From Urechidicola croceus (GTDB lineage: Bacteria; Bacteroidota; Bacteroidia; Flavobacteriales; Flavobacteriaceae): 64,000 nt of DNA. A model generated the notes under the pieces. The model had not been told where the DNA came from, made no database searches, and was given only the letters and a program-made list of their open reading frames with translations. The first letter of the stretch is position 1, and each line of letters opens with the position of its first letter. Below, piece by piece: positions 7,939-18,241 of the stretch. The stretch lies in the NCBI RefSeq assembly GCF_001761325.1, contig NZ_CP017478.1:1246001-1310000 (forward strand), given 5' to 3'. The position numbers and the translations under genes were made by a program.

Positions 7939-10764
7939 ATGTCAAATCAACAAGAATATATTGAAGTTTTAGGTGCTCGAGTTCACAATTTAAAGAACAT
8001 TGATGTTCGAATTCCGAGAGAAAAATTAGTCGTAATTACTGGTTTAAGTGGAAGTGGAAAATCTTCCTTAGCATTTGATACTATTTATGCTGAAGGACAG
8101 CGGAGATATATTGAGACCTTTTCGGCATATGCACGTCAGTTTCTAGGTGGTTTAGAGCGCCCTGATGTTGACAAAATTGACGGATTATCACCAGTAATAG
8201 CTATTGAACAGAAAACTACCAATAAAAGTCCTCGTTCAACTGTTGGAACAATAACAGAAATCTATGATTTTATGCGATTACTTTATGCTCGCGCTTCTGA
8301 TGCCTATTCCTTTAATACTAATGAGAAAATGGTTAGTTATAGTGATGAGCAAATTTTAAACTTAATATTACAAGATTTCAATAATAAAAAAGTAAGTATT
8401 CTAGCTCCAGTTGTTAAATCAAGAAAAGGACATTATCGAGAGTTATTTGAGCAAATTGCTAAGCAAGGTTTTTTAAGAGTTCGTGTTGATGGCGTAATTA
8501 TAGAAATTGAAAAAGGTATGCGATTAGATCGCTATAAAAATCATGATATTGAAATTGTAATAGATAGAGTTAAAATTGACTCTTCAGTTGAAAAAAGATT
8601 GAAAGAAACAATAATAACTGCACTATACTCGGGAAACAATGTGATGATGGTTTTAGACACAGAAAGTAAAAAACCAAGATATTTCAGTAGAGAATTAATG
8701 TGCCCAACAACAGGAATTGCTTATCAAAGCCCTGAACCAAATACATTTTCATTTAACTCACCTAAAGGCGCTTGCCCAAAATGTAACGGATTAGGAAAAG
8801 TTAATGTTGTAAATACTGAAAAGATTATTCCTGATTTCTCTATTTCTATTAAAAATGGTGGTATCGCACCATTGGGCGAACAAAAGTCAAGTTGGATTTT
8901 TAAGCAACTTCAGTTGATTGCCGATAGATATGATTTCAAATTAAATGACCCAATTTCAACCATATCAGATGAAGCAATAAATATCATTTTAAATGGTGGA
9001 AATGAAAAATTTGAAATCACTTCAAAAGCTATGGGAATCACTCGTGATTACGAAATAGATTTTGAAGGTATAGTCAACTTTATAGAAAATCAATATAAAA
9101 ATTCAGAATCCTCTTCAATTAAACGTTGGGCTAAAGGATATATGGATGAGATAAATTGCCAAACGTGTGAAGGTAAAAGATTAAAAAAAGAATCTCTGCA
9201 TTTTAAAATTGCAAATAAAACTATTTCGGATTTAGCCCAAATGGATGTAACAGAACTATCTAAATGGTTTTTAAACGTCAATAAAAAACTATCTGAAAAG
9301 CAGCAAAAAATTGGTTCTGAAATAATAAAAGAAATTTCTACTAGAATTCAATTTTTATTGGATGTTGGTTTAGATTATTTGACCATTGACAGAACTTCTA
9401 AATCACTATCTGGTGGAGAAGCACAACGAATTAGACTAGCAACGCAAATAGGTTCACAATTAGTCGGGGTACTATATATTTTGGACGAACCAAGTATCGG
9501 TTTACATCAAAGAGACAATCAAAAACTGATTGATTCTTTAGTGAAATTACGTGATGTTGGAAATTCTGTTATTGTAGTTGAACATGATAAAGACATGATT
9601 GAAAATGCTGACTTTGTTTTAGATATAGGGCCAGGTGCTGGTAGACATGGTGGTAAAATTGTAAGTGAAGGAACATATCCAGATTTAAAAAAACACAATA
9701 CACTAACAGCTGATTATTTAAACAATATTAAAAAAATAGAAATTCCTAAAAAACGCAGAAAAGGAAATGGCAAAAAAATTGTTTTAAATGGAGCTTGTGG
9801 AAATAATTTAAAAAATGTTACTGCAGAATTTCCATTAGGGAAAATGATTTGTGTAACTGGTGTATCTGGCAGCGGAAAATCAACTTTAATCAATGAAACT
9901 CTATATCCAATTTTAAATCATCATATATATAGAGGTGTAAAGAAACCAATGCCATTCAAATCAATAAAAGGATTAGAGCATATTGATAAAATTATTGCAA
10001 TTGACCAATCTCCAATTGGTAGAACTCCACGTTCAAACCCAGCAACATACACTAGTGTTTTTAGTGATATACGAAGTATTTTCGCAAAAATACCTGAAGC
10101 ACAAATAAGAGGTTATAAACCAGGAAGATTTTCTTTTAACGTTAAAGGTGGTCGATGTGAAACCTGTCAAGGAGGAGGTGTAAGAGTTATTGAAATGAAT
10201 TTCCTTCCAGATGTAGAAGTTGAATGTGAAACATGCCAAGGTAAACGCTTTAATCGTGAAACTTTAGAAATAAGACATAAAGGGAAATCAATTTCTGATG
10301 TTTTAAATATGACAATAGATGAAGCTGTTGATTTTTTTGAATACTATCCTAAAATATTTAAGAAAGTTAAAACAATTAAAGATGTTGGACTAGGCTATAT
10401 TACACTAGGCCAACAATCAACTACGCTTTCTGGTGGTGAAGCTCAAAGAATAAAATTAGCTTCTGAACTTTCGAAGAGAGATACTGGAAATACTTTTTAC
10501 ATTCTTGACGAACCCACAACTGGACTTCATTTTGAAGACATTAGAGTATTAATGGAAGTATTAAATAAATTAACAGATAAAGGAAATACAGTATTGGTAA
10601 TTGAACATAATATGGATGTTATTAAACTTGCGGACCATATTATAGACATCGGATTGGAAGGTGGTAAAAAAGGTGGAACTATTTTATGTTCTGGAACTCC
10701 AGAACAAATTGTGAATAACAAAGAGAGTTACACTGCGCACTTCTTAAAAAAAGAACTATCTTAG
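7939..10764 (+). CDS. uvrA: Excinuclease ABC subunit A
   Basis: The damage-recognition ATPase of nucleotide excision repair. With ATG at 7939 it has 941 residues, the usual length. Two ABC ATPase modules are visible: Walker A GLSGSGKSS near residue 36 and GVSGSGKST in the second half, with signatures LSGGEAQRIRLA and LSGGEAQRIKLA. Zinc-binding cysteine pairs include CPKCNGLG and CETCQGGG...CETCQGKRF. The frame extends to TTG 7918, but that codon lies in the promoter. The next gene starts 54 bp downstream. Confidence 0.98.
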   Translation: MSNQQEYIEVLGARVHNLKNIDVRIPREKLVVITGLSGSGKSSLAFDTIYAEGQRRYIETFSAYARQFLGGLERPDVDKIDGLSPVIAIEQKTTNKSPRSTVGTITEIYDFMRLLYARASDAYSFNTNEKMVSYSDEQILNLILQDFNNKKVSILAPVVKSRKGHYRELFEQIAKQGFLRVRVDGVIIEIEKGMRLDRYKNHDIEIVIDRVKIDSSVEKRLKETIITALYSGNNVMMVLDTESKKPRYFSRELMCPTTGIAYQSPEPNTFSFNSPKGACPKCNGLGKVNVVNTEKIIPDFSISIKNGGIAPLGEQKSSWIFKQLQLIADRYDFKLNDPISTISDEAINIILNGGNEKFEITSKAMGITRDYEIDFEGIVNFIENQYKNSESSSIKRWAKGYMDEINCQTCEGKRLKKESLHFKIANKTISDLAQMDVTELSKWFLNVNKKLSEKQQKIGSEIIKEISTRIQFLLDVGLDYLTIDRTSKSLSGGEAQRIRLATQIGSQLVGVLYILDEPSIGLHQRDNQKLIDSLVKLRDVGNSVIVVEHDKDMIENADFVLDIGPGAGRHGGKIVSEGTYPDLKKHNTLTADYLNNIKKIEIPKKRRKGNGKKIVLNGACGNNLKNVTAEFPLGKMICVTGVSGSGKSTLINETLYPILNHHIYRGVKKPMPFKSIKGLEHIDKIIAIDQSPIGRTPRSNPATYTSVFSDIRSIFAKIPEAQIRGYKPGRFSFNVKGGRCETCQGGGVRVIEMNFLPDVEVECETCQGKRFNRETLEIRHKGKSISDVLNMTIDEAVDFFEYYPKIFKKVKTIKDVGLGYITLGQQSTTLSGGEAQRIKLASELSKRDTGNTFYILDEPTTGLHFEDIRVLMEVLNKLTDKGNTVLVIEHNMDVIKLADHIIDIGLEGGKKGGTILCSGTPEQIVNNKESYTAHFLKKELS

Positions 10765-10818
10765 CCTGCTGATTTTTTTCAAATTAAATTAAGCATAATA
10801 ATTATTAAATAATTGAAT

Positions 10819-11532
10819 ATGAGTACTAGTGAAGATCGAAAAATTAAAGAAAAATTTAAACATAAAACTTGGAATGAAATTAAGACCAATGATTCTTGGG
10901 CAATATTTAAAATTATGGCCGAATTTGTTGATGGTTATGAAAAATTAAGTAGAATTGGGCCGTGCGTAAGTATTTTTGGTTCTGCAAGAACAAAACCAGA
11001 TCATAAGTATTATAAATTGGCTGAAAGCATAGCCTACAAGTTAACTAAAAATGGATATGGTGTTGTTACAGGTGGTGGACCAGGAATAATGGAAGCTGGT
11101 AATAAAGGTGCACATAAAGGAAAAGGAATATCAGTAGGTTTAAACATAGAATTGCCTTTTGAACAGCACGACAACCCATATATTGATAAAGATAAAAGTT
11201 TAGATTTTGATTACTTTTTCGTAAGAAAAGTTATGTTTGTAAAGTATTCACAAGGATTTGTAGTAATGCCAGGTGGTTTTGGTACTCTTGATGAACTATT
11301 TGAAGCAATCACTTTAATTCAAACAAAAAAGATTGGTGCATTTCCAATTATTTTGGTAGGAACAGAGTTTTGGAGTGGATTAATAGATTGGGTAAAATCT
11401 ACAGTTTTAGAAAAATTCAGTAACATTAGCGAAAGTGATTTAGACCTGTTTTCAATTGTTGATACAGAAGATGAAGTACTTGATGTTGTAAATAGTTTTT
11501 ATAAAAAGTACAGTTTAAGTCCAAATTTCTAA
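10819..11532 (+). CDS. LOG family protein (Rossmann-fold nucleotide phosphoribohydrolase type)
   Basis: This 237-residue protein carries the LOG/lysine-decarboxylase-like signatures GGGPGIMEAGNKGA (about 93) and PGGFGTLDELFE (about 151). Family members cleave nucleoside monophosphates to a base and ribose 5-phosphate, although many bacterial members are untested. The ATG at 10819 is preferred over an in-frame TTG two codons upstream. It is followed after 19 bp by a secreted nuclease gene in the same direction. Confidence 0.88.
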   Translation: MSTSEDRKIKEKFKHKTWNEIKTNDSWAIFKIMAEFVDGYEKLSRIGPCVSIFGSARTKPDHKYYKLAESIAYKLTKNGYGVVTGGGPGIMEAGNKGAHKGKGISVGLNIELPFEQHDNPYIDKDKSLDFDYFFVRKVMFVKYSQGFVVMPGGFGTLDELFEAITLIQTKKIGAFPIILVGTEFWSGLIDWVKSTVLEKFSNISESDLDLFSIVDTEDEVLDVVNSFYKKYSLSPNF

Positions 11533-11551
11533 CAAATAAAAAACCCTGAAG

Positions 11552-12814
11552 ATGAAAAAATCAATACCAATATTGGTTATAATGTTGATGATACTTAATA
11601 CTGGTTATACACAAACCAATATTAAAACAATGTTTTATAACTTACTGTATTATCCTTCAGGGAATCCACAAAATAGAGAACTAATATTAAAGGATATATT
11701 AGATACATATCAACCAGATATTTTTACAGTATGTGAACTTGAAACTCGAGAAGGTGCAGATGAAATATTAACAGAATCAATTCAAGAATCAACTCCAAAT
11801 TTTGCACGAGCAGAATTTATCAGCAATCAATCAGATAATAGTGAAGACAATCAATTACAACAAATGATTTTTTACAATACTGATAAATTCATTCTTGAAA
11901 GACAACAAACTCACACAACTTACATTAGAGATATCAATCAATACACTTTAGTTTTAAACACTGAAAGTCAAGAAACAAACCCAATAAAAATCGAATATTT
12001 TGTTGCTCATTTCAAATCAAGTGATGGTACCGCAAACAAACAGATACGTTTGGATATGGCAAATGTTTATTCGGCAATTTTAGAAACTCTTGACCCTGAA
12101 GCTTATGTGATTTTCTCAGGTGACTTTAATTTGTATACATCTTCAGAGCCAGCATATCATGAGATTCTAGATCCGACCAACAATATTGTTATGGTAGACC
12201 CAATTAATAGTGATATCTCATTTCAAAGTTGGCATAATAATGAATCGTACTCTGATAGACATACACAAGCAACTAGAGTGAATCAATTAAATGGTGTTGG
12301 TGCTTACAGTGGAATGGATGATCGGTTTGATTTTACGTTTATTTCTGAAAATTTAACTACCAGTTCTGATTTACACTATGTAAGTGATACATATAAAGCT
12401 TATGGAAATAACCAAAACTGTTATAACTTAGATATTAATGATTTAAATTGCACAGGAATATTTTCACAATCATTAAGAGATGATTTATATTTAATGAGTG
12501 ATCATTTACCTGTGGTTATGGAATTATTTACACCACACAATACTTTAAGTTTAAATGAATATTCAACTCAAGATAGATTAGAAATTATTGGAACAAATCT
12601 AATAGAGAAAAACTTAACATTAAGAATAAATAATAACCTCTTTAATTCTCAGTTATATATATACAACCAATTAGGACAATTAGTAAAAACTATTTCAACT
12701 AAATCCGAAAGCCAAATCTCTATAGATGTAAGTAATTTAACTAACGGTATTTATGTTATTAAATCATCAAATAATGAATTTGTTAACCCTATAAAATTCT
12801 TCAAAACCCATTGA
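11552..12814 (+). CDS. Secreted endonuclease/exonuclease/phosphatase family protein with T9SS sorting domain
   Basis: The 420-residue protein starts with a signal peptide (MKKSIPILVIMLMILNTGYTQ). The EEP fold follows, with motifs SGDFNLY (about 189) and SDHLPVV (about 314) and a CELE motif that fits the catalytic Glu. The C-terminal 80 residues form a type A sorting domain (YIYNQLGQLVKT and NGIYVIK), which marks cargo of the type IX secretion system. Hydrolysis of extracellular nucleic acid or another phosphodiester is inferred. The stop codon overlaps the next start (TTGA). Confidence 0.87.
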   Translation: MKKSIPILVIMLMILNTGYTQTNIKTMFYNLLYYPSGNPQNRELILKDILDTYQPDIFTVCELETREGADEILTESIQESTPNFARAEFISNQSDNSEDNQLQQMIFYNTDKFILERQQTHTTYIRDINQYTLVLNTESQETNPIKIEYFVAHFKSSDGTANKQIRLDMANVYSAILETLDPEAYVIFSGDFNLYTSSEPAYHEILDPTNNIVMVDPINSDISFQSWHNNESYSDRHTQATRVNQLNGVGAYSGMDDRFDFTFISENLTTSSDLHYVSDTYKAYGNNQNCYNLDINDLNCTGIFSQSLRDDLYLMSDHLPVVMELFTPHNTLSLNEYSTQDRLEIIGTNLIEKNLTLRINNNLFNSQLYIYNQLGQLVKTISTKSESQISIDVSNLTNGIYVIKSSNNEFVNPIKFFKTH

Positions 12815-15630
12815 AAAGGTTTTACTTTTTAACGACATCGATTGTATTATTTTTTACACATGTTTCATTCGGACAAACAAATGAAATTAAAATCAGCGCC
12901 ATACTTGATGTAGAAAATCAAGAGTTAAAAGTACAACAACAAATCAAGTACTATAATAAATCTAACTCAAATTTAGACACGATATACTTACACAATTGGG
13001 CTAATAGTTTTAAAGACAAAAACACACCATTATCTAAACGACTGATTGAAGATTATGATAAAAGTTTGTATTTTTCTAAAGAAAAATTTAGAGGTTCAAC
13101 CATAATTAACAACCTATCTATTAACTATAATTCTGTAAATTGGAATAATAAAAAAAATGCTCCAGATATTATAGAAATTCCACTTAATAACCAATTACAA
13201 CCTAACGATTCATTAATTATAAATTCTACTTATACTGTAAAAATTCCTTCTGATAAATTCACAAAATATGGAAGAAACAGACAAGGGTACAATTTAAGAT
13301 ATTGGTATCTTGTACCTGCTTTTTATGATAATGATTGGCAGTTAATGAGTAACCTCAATATGGATGATTTATTGATGGATTTTAGCAATTACAGTATTAG
13401 TTTAACTATTCCTCAAAATTTTGTTTTAAGTACCGAATTAAATTCCACTTACTCAATAGAAAAAGGGAATAAAACCTATAAACTTGAAGGTGAAAATAGA
13501 ACCGATATTGAATTGAGTATAAATTCGCTTAATGATTTTGAAATTTTTAATACTGATGATATTTCTGTTGAAACAAATCTAAATACTAAAAACTTAGACT
13601 CACGAATTAAAACAGATATTTTAAATAGAGAAATTGCTTTCATTGAAAAACATTTAGGAAAATATCCACATGATAAAATCTTATTAAATAAAATAAGTTA
13701 TTCTAAAAATAAAGTATACGGACTTAGTCAACTACCATCATTTTTAAGACCTTTTTCAGATGTTTTTGAATGGGATATAAAAATGTTCAAGACTCTTTCT
13801 TCAAAATATATAGAAAAAGCTATTTCTGTAAATCATAGAAAGGACTCTTGGTTAATAGATGGACTACAAACATATTTAATGATTGAATATGTTCATGAAT
13901 TTTACCCCGAAGTAAAAGCAATGGGTAGTGTTTCAAAATTTTGGGGAGTCCGTCGATTCAATCTTGCAGATTTAAATTTTAATGATAAATATCCTTTTGT
14001 ATATCAATTTGCATCTAGAAAAAATGTGGATCAGCCTTTAACAATGCGTTCTGACTCTCTATCAAACTTCAATCGAAAAATCGTAAACAAATACAAAGCA
14101 GGTTTAGGAATTAGATATCTAAATGAATTTTTAGGAGACAGTATTATCCCTAATAATATTAAAGAGTTTTACAATAAAAACATTTTAAATTTCACAAATA
14201 GCAATGAATTTAAAAATCTAGTCATTGAAGATACAGATGAAAATTTATCTTGGTTTTTTGGAGATTATGTAACTTCTAAAAAGAAAATAGATTACACAAT
14301 AAAAAAAGTTAAAGTACTTACTGACTCAATAGAAGTGACTATTAAAAATTTGCGTAACATGACTGTTCCAGTTGCGCTATATGGTGTTAAAGACAAAGAA
14401 ATTCATTTTAAAAAATGGTATACTAACATAGATTCTACCAAAACCATTACTATTCCAAAAAATGGTTTTAACCGACTTTCATTAAATTATGAATATTTAT
14501 ATCCTGAATTAAATGTTAGAAATAACTGGAAAAGTACAACAAATAACTTACTCAATAGACCATTACAATTTAGATTTTTTAAGGATATTGAAGATCCTTA
14601 TTACAATCAAATATATTATTCTCCAACTGTAAAATACAATTATTACGATGGACTACAATTAGGGATGTCCTTAACAAATAAAACTATTCAAAAAAAGAAT
14701 TTTGTCTATAAGATAACCCCATACTACAGTACCAAAACCAACAACATAACTGGTTCATTCTCATTTTTATATGAATATTTACCTGAAAATTCAAAGGTTT
14801 ACAAATACCAATTCGGAACTTCTGGAAGTTATTTTCATTATGCTCCAGACTTAATTTACCGAACCTTTTCACCTTTTGCAATAGTAAATTTTAAACGCAA
14901 AAGTTTACGTGATGTTGGTGGAAGTAGATTAATAGCCGATTATGTTACCATCAATAGAGATCTAGATCCAAATGCTACAACTCCAAATCCAGAATCAAAT
15001 AAATACAGTGTCTTTAATTTAGGTTATTCATATTCAAAACCAGAAATAATAGAAGATTTAAGGTACTCAACAAATTTAGAAGTAGCAAGTAAGTTTAGTA
15101 AACTTACTTTTGATTTTAGATATAGAAAACTAACCGAAAGAAATCGCCAATTTGACTTCCGAATATTTGCAGGAGCATTTTTAAAAAACAAAACAGAAAC
15201 TGATTTTTTTAGTTTCGGTTTAACAAGACAATCAGATTATTTATTCAGATTGAATTACTTTGGAAGATCAGAAAACTCAGGTTTTTTTAGCAAACAATAC
15301 ATCACTAATGAAGGTGGATTTAAATCCTATTTACCCCAAAATTACGCCAATCAATGGCTCGCATCCATGAACACTAGTATTGGCTTGTGGAGATGGGTAG
15401 AAGTATACAATGATATTGGTTTTCTAAAAAACAAAAATGAACCAGTTTATTTTGCCTATGAAAATGGTGTTCGCTTAAACTTTGTTCATGAAATACTTGA
15501 AGTATATTTTCCTCTATATTCTAATAATGGTTGGGAAGTAAATCAGTCAAACTATAGTTCAAGAATAAGGTTCGTATTAACAATAAATCCTAAAAAAATT
15601 ATCAATTTTGTTAAAAGAGGCTTCTATTAG
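12811..15630 (+). CDS. Secreted M1-peptidase-like protein without the HExxH motif
   Basis: The 939-residue protein begins with a signal peptide (MKRFYFLTTSIVLFFTHVSFGQ) and a beta-rich N-terminal domain as in M1 aminopeptidases. The region after the zinc site is recognisable: DSWLIDGLQTYLMIEYV (about 348) corresponds to the WLNEGFA helix of M1 enzymes. HExxH is absent and the helix has Asp where the zinc-ligand Glu is expected, so peptidase activity is doubtful. The C-terminal 350 residues are rich in alternating aromatic strands and resemble an outer-membrane barrel. The start is TTG, overlapping the upstream stop. Confidence 0.6.
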   Translation: MKRFYFLTTSIVLFFTHVSFGQTNEIKISAILDVENQELKVQQQIKYYNKSNSNLDTIYLHNWANSFKDKNTPLSKRLIEDYDKSLYFSKEKFRGSTIINNLSINYNSVNWNNKKNAPDIIEIPLNNQLQPNDSLIINSTYTVKIPSDKFTKYGRNRQGYNLRYWYLVPAFYDNDWQLMSNLNMDDLLMDFSNYSISLTIPQNFVLSTELNSTYSIEKGNKTYKLEGENRTDIELSINSLNDFEIFNTDDISVETNLNTKNLDSRIKTDILNREIAFIEKHLGKYPHDKILLNKISYSKNKVYGLSQLPSFLRPFSDVFEWDIKMFKTLSSKYIEKAISVNHRKDSWLIDGLQTYLMIEYVHEFYPEVKAMGSVSKFWGVRRFNLADLNFNDKYPFVYQFASRKNVDQPLTMRSDSLSNFNRKIVNKYKAGLGIRYLNEFLGDSIIPNNIKEFYNKNILNFTNSNEFKNLVIEDTDENLSWFFGDYVTSKKKIDYTIKKVKVLTDSIEVTIKNLRNMTVPVALYGVKDKEIHFKKWYTNIDSTKTITIPKNGFNRLSLNYEYLYPELNVRNNWKSTTNNLLNRPLQFRFFKDIEDPYYNQIYYSPTVKYNYYDGLQLGMSLTNKTIQKKNFVYKITPYYSTKTNNITGSFSFLYEYLPENSKVYKYQFGTSGSYFHYAPDLIYRTFSPFAIVNFKRKSLRDVGGSRLIADYVTINRDLDPNATTPNPESNKYSVFNLGYSYSKPEIIEDLRYSTNLEVASKFSKLTFDFRYRKLTERNRQFDFRIFAGAFLKNKTETDFFSFGLTRQSDYLFRLNYFGRSENSGFFSKQYITNEGGFKSYLPQNYANQWLASMNTSIGLWRWVEVYNDIGFLKNKNEPVYFAYENGVRLNFVHEILEVYFPLYSNNGWEVNQSNYSSRIRFVLTINPKKIINFVKRGFY

Positions 15631-15682
15631 CAATTTAAATTTAATTTTTTTTTATAAATTTTCATTATTCACTAAAAAAACT

Positions 15683-15690
15683 TAAATTTG
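15683..15690 (+). promoter_or_regulatory. Promoter -7 box of the E1 dehydrogenase gene
   Basis: TAAATTTG matches the TAnnTTTG consensus and lies 20 bp before the start codon at 15711. No good -33 element was found. Confidence 0.5.
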
Positions 15691-15710
15691 CTCGACCTTT
15701 AAATTGACCT

Positions 15711-18164
15711 ATGATAACTAAAAAAAAGACTCTAAATACCGCACAACTTTCGTTTGAAGAGTTTAAAAACGAAATTTTAAACGACTACCGAACTGCTGTT
15801 TTAAGTAGAGAATGTAGTTTATTAGGTAGAAAAGAAGTACTTACAGGTAAAGGTAAATTTGGAATTTTTGGTGATGGGAAAGAAATTCCACAAATTGCTA
15901 TGGCCAAAGCCTTCAAAAAAGGAGATTGGCGCTCAGGATATTATCGTGATCAAACTTTTATGATGGCAATTGGAGAATTCACTCCACATCAATTTTTCGC
16001 AGGTCTTTATGCACATCCAGATATTGAAGCAGAACCTTTTTCTGCAGGAAGACAAATGGGTGGCCATTATGCTTCACATAGTTTAAATGATGATGGCTCT
16101 TGGAAAGATTTAACACAACAACACAACGTGTCTGCTGATATGTCTTCAACAGCTTCACAAATGCCAAGATTGGTTGGTCTTGCTCAAGCATCAAAAATAT
16201 ATAGAGAATTAAATTCTTTAAAATCACACAGCAAGAAATTTTCAAATAACGGAAACGAAATTGCTTGGGGAACAATTGGTAATGCTAGTACTAGTGAAGG
16301 ATTATTCTTCGAGACAATAAATGCAGCAGGTGTCTTACAGGTTCCTATTGTTATTAGTGTTTGGGATGATGATTATGGAATATCTGTTCACAATAAACAT
16401 CACACAACCAAAGAAAGCATTTCAGAAGTTTTAAAAGGTTTTCAAAGAGATGAAAATAACAATGGATTTGAAATTATTACAGTAAATGGATGGGATTACG
16501 TACAATTAATGGATGTATATACTCGTGCTGCCAAAATTGCAAGAGAAGAACATGTACCTGTTCTAATTCATGTTACAGAACTAACTCAGCCACAAGGACA
16601 CTCAACTTCTGGATCACATGAGCGCTACAAATCTAAAGAAAGATTACAATGGGAAAAAGATTTTGATTGTAACGTAAAATTTCGAGAATGGATTTTAGAA
16701 TTCGAATTAGAAAGTAATGGTGAAATACTACGATTTGTAGATAGCGAAGATGAATTAATAGCAATTGACAAAGAAGTAAAAAAGGAAGTAAGTAAAGCCA
16801 AAAGAGAAGCATGGAGTGCATATTTAACACCACTTCAAACAGAACAAAAAGAGGCTATATCATTACTAACGAAACTTGCTGAAAATAATAAAAATAAGCA
16901 GTTTTTAAATAAAATTATTAGTGATTTAGGTGAATTTAAAGAAATCCCTAGAAAAGATGTATATACTAATGTTAGAAAAGCATTAATTTATCTCACTGAT
17001 GATAATTCTGAGGCAAAACACAATCTTGTAAATTGGCTTGAAAAAGCAAATGAAAAAACAAGAAAAATGTATAACACCTGGTTATATAATGATTCCAATA
17101 AAGGAGTCACACATATTCCAGAAATTAAACCTACTTATACTGATACTCCAGAAATTGTTGATGGAAGAATTATTATTCGTGATAATTTTGAAGCTATTTT
17201 CAACAAATACCCTGAAGCCTTAGTATTTGGGGAAGATGTTGGTAAAATTGGAGATGTAAATCAAGGTTTGGAAGGCTTACAAGATAAATTTGGCGAAATT
17301 AGAATTGCTGATACAGGTATACGTGAACCTACTATTATGGGACAAGGTGTTGGAATGGCACTTCGTGGTTTACGCCCAATTGCTGAAATCCAATATTTAG
17401 ATTATTTAGTATACGCCTTACAAACACTAACTGATGATTTAGCATCACTACGTTATAGAACTTTTGGAAAGCAAACTGCACCATTAATCATCAGAACTAG
17501 AGGGCATAGACTAGAAGGAATTTGGCATTCAGGTTCACCAATGCAAATGATTTTAGGCTCATTAAGAGGTGTTGTAGTATTAGTCCCTAGAAATATGGAA
17601 AAAGCAGCCGGGTTTTATAATACTTTATTACAAAGTGATGAACCTGCTATTGTTATTGAAAGTTTAAATGGATACCGACTTAAAGAAAAATTACCTACAA
17701 ATTTAGGAGAGTTTACGACCCCAATAGGTGTTGTTGAAACCGTAAAAGAAGGAACTGATATTACGGTCGTTTCTTATGGCTCTACATTAAGAATTGTTCA
17801 AGAAGCGGCAAAAGATTTATTACAAGTAGATATTAATATTGAAGTTATTGATATTCAAAGTTTATTACCATTTGACATTCATAAAGATTTAGTGAAAAGT
17901 CTTCAAAAAACCAATCGTTTATTGATAGTAGATGAGGATGTGCCTGGAGGTGCTTCTGCATATATTTTACAAGAAATTCTTGAAAACCAAAATGGTTATA
18001 AATATTTAGATAGTAAACCAGTTACTTTAACTGCCAAGGCTCATAGACCTGCATATGGCTCTGATGGGGATTATTATTCTAAACCAAATGTGAATGATAT
18101 TTTTGAAACTGCTTATGCTATAATGCACGATTCAAATCCAAAAAAATATTTAAAATTAATTTAG
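15711..18164 (+). CDS. 2-oxoacid dehydrogenase E1, alpha and beta subunits fused
   Basis: This 817-residue thiamine diphosphate enzyme is the E1 component of a 2-oxoacid dehydrogenase complex. Residues about 30-400 are E1-alpha, with WGTIGNASTSEG and the ThDP region VISVWDDDYGISV. Residues about 480-817 are E1-beta, with VFGEDVGKIGDVNQG, RTRGHRLEG and the transketolase C-terminal domain (VVSYGSTL and LLIVDEDVPGG). In many bacteria these are two genes; the fused form is known in Bacteroidetes. Pyruvate versus branched-chain oxoacid as substrate cannot be decided here, and E2 and E3 are not in the window. Confidence 0.9.
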   Translation: MITKKKTLNTAQLSFEEFKNEILNDYRTAVLSRECSLLGRKEVLTGKGKFGIFGDGKEIPQIAMAKAFKKGDWRSGYYRDQTFMMAIGEFTPHQFFAGLYAHPDIEAEPFSAGRQMGGHYASHSLNDDGSWKDLTQQHNVSADMSSTASQMPRLVGLAQASKIYRELNSLKSHSKKFSNNGNEIAWGTIGNASTSEGLFFETINAAGVLQVPIVISVWDDDYGISVHNKHHTTKESISEVLKGFQRDENNNGFEIITVNGWDYVQLMDVYTRAAKIAREEHVPVLIHVTELTQPQGHSTSGSHERYKSKERLQWEKDFDCNVKFREWILEFELESNGEILRFVDSEDELIAIDKEVKKEVSKAKREAWSAYLTPLQTEQKEAISLLTKLAENNKNKQFLNKIISDLGEFKEIPRKDVYTNVRKALIYLTDDNSEAKHNLVNWLEKANEKTRKMYNTWLYNDSNKGVTHIPEIKPTYTDTPEIVDGRIIIRDNFEAIFNKYPEALVFGEDVGKIGDVNQGLEGLQDKFGEIRIADTGIREPTIMGQGVGMALRGLRPIAEIQYLDYLVYALQTLTDDLASLRYRTFGKQTAPLIIRTRGHRLEGIWHSGSPMQMILGSLRGVVVLVPRNMEKAAGFYNTLLQSDEPAIVIESLNGYRLKEKLPTNLGEFTTPIGVVETVKEGTDITVVSYGSTLRIVQEAAKDLLQVDINIEVIDIQSLLPFDIHKDLVKSLQKTNRLLIVDEDVPGGASAYILQEILENQNGYKYLDSKPVTLTAKAHRPAYGSDGDYYSKPNVNDIFETAYAIMHDSNPKKYLKLI

Positions 18165-18241
18165 TTAAAATCTATTTTTTCTAATTTCTACTAAATGAAT
18201 TTCTGTACCTTTAGCAGTCAAATATTATTTAGCCTTATATT

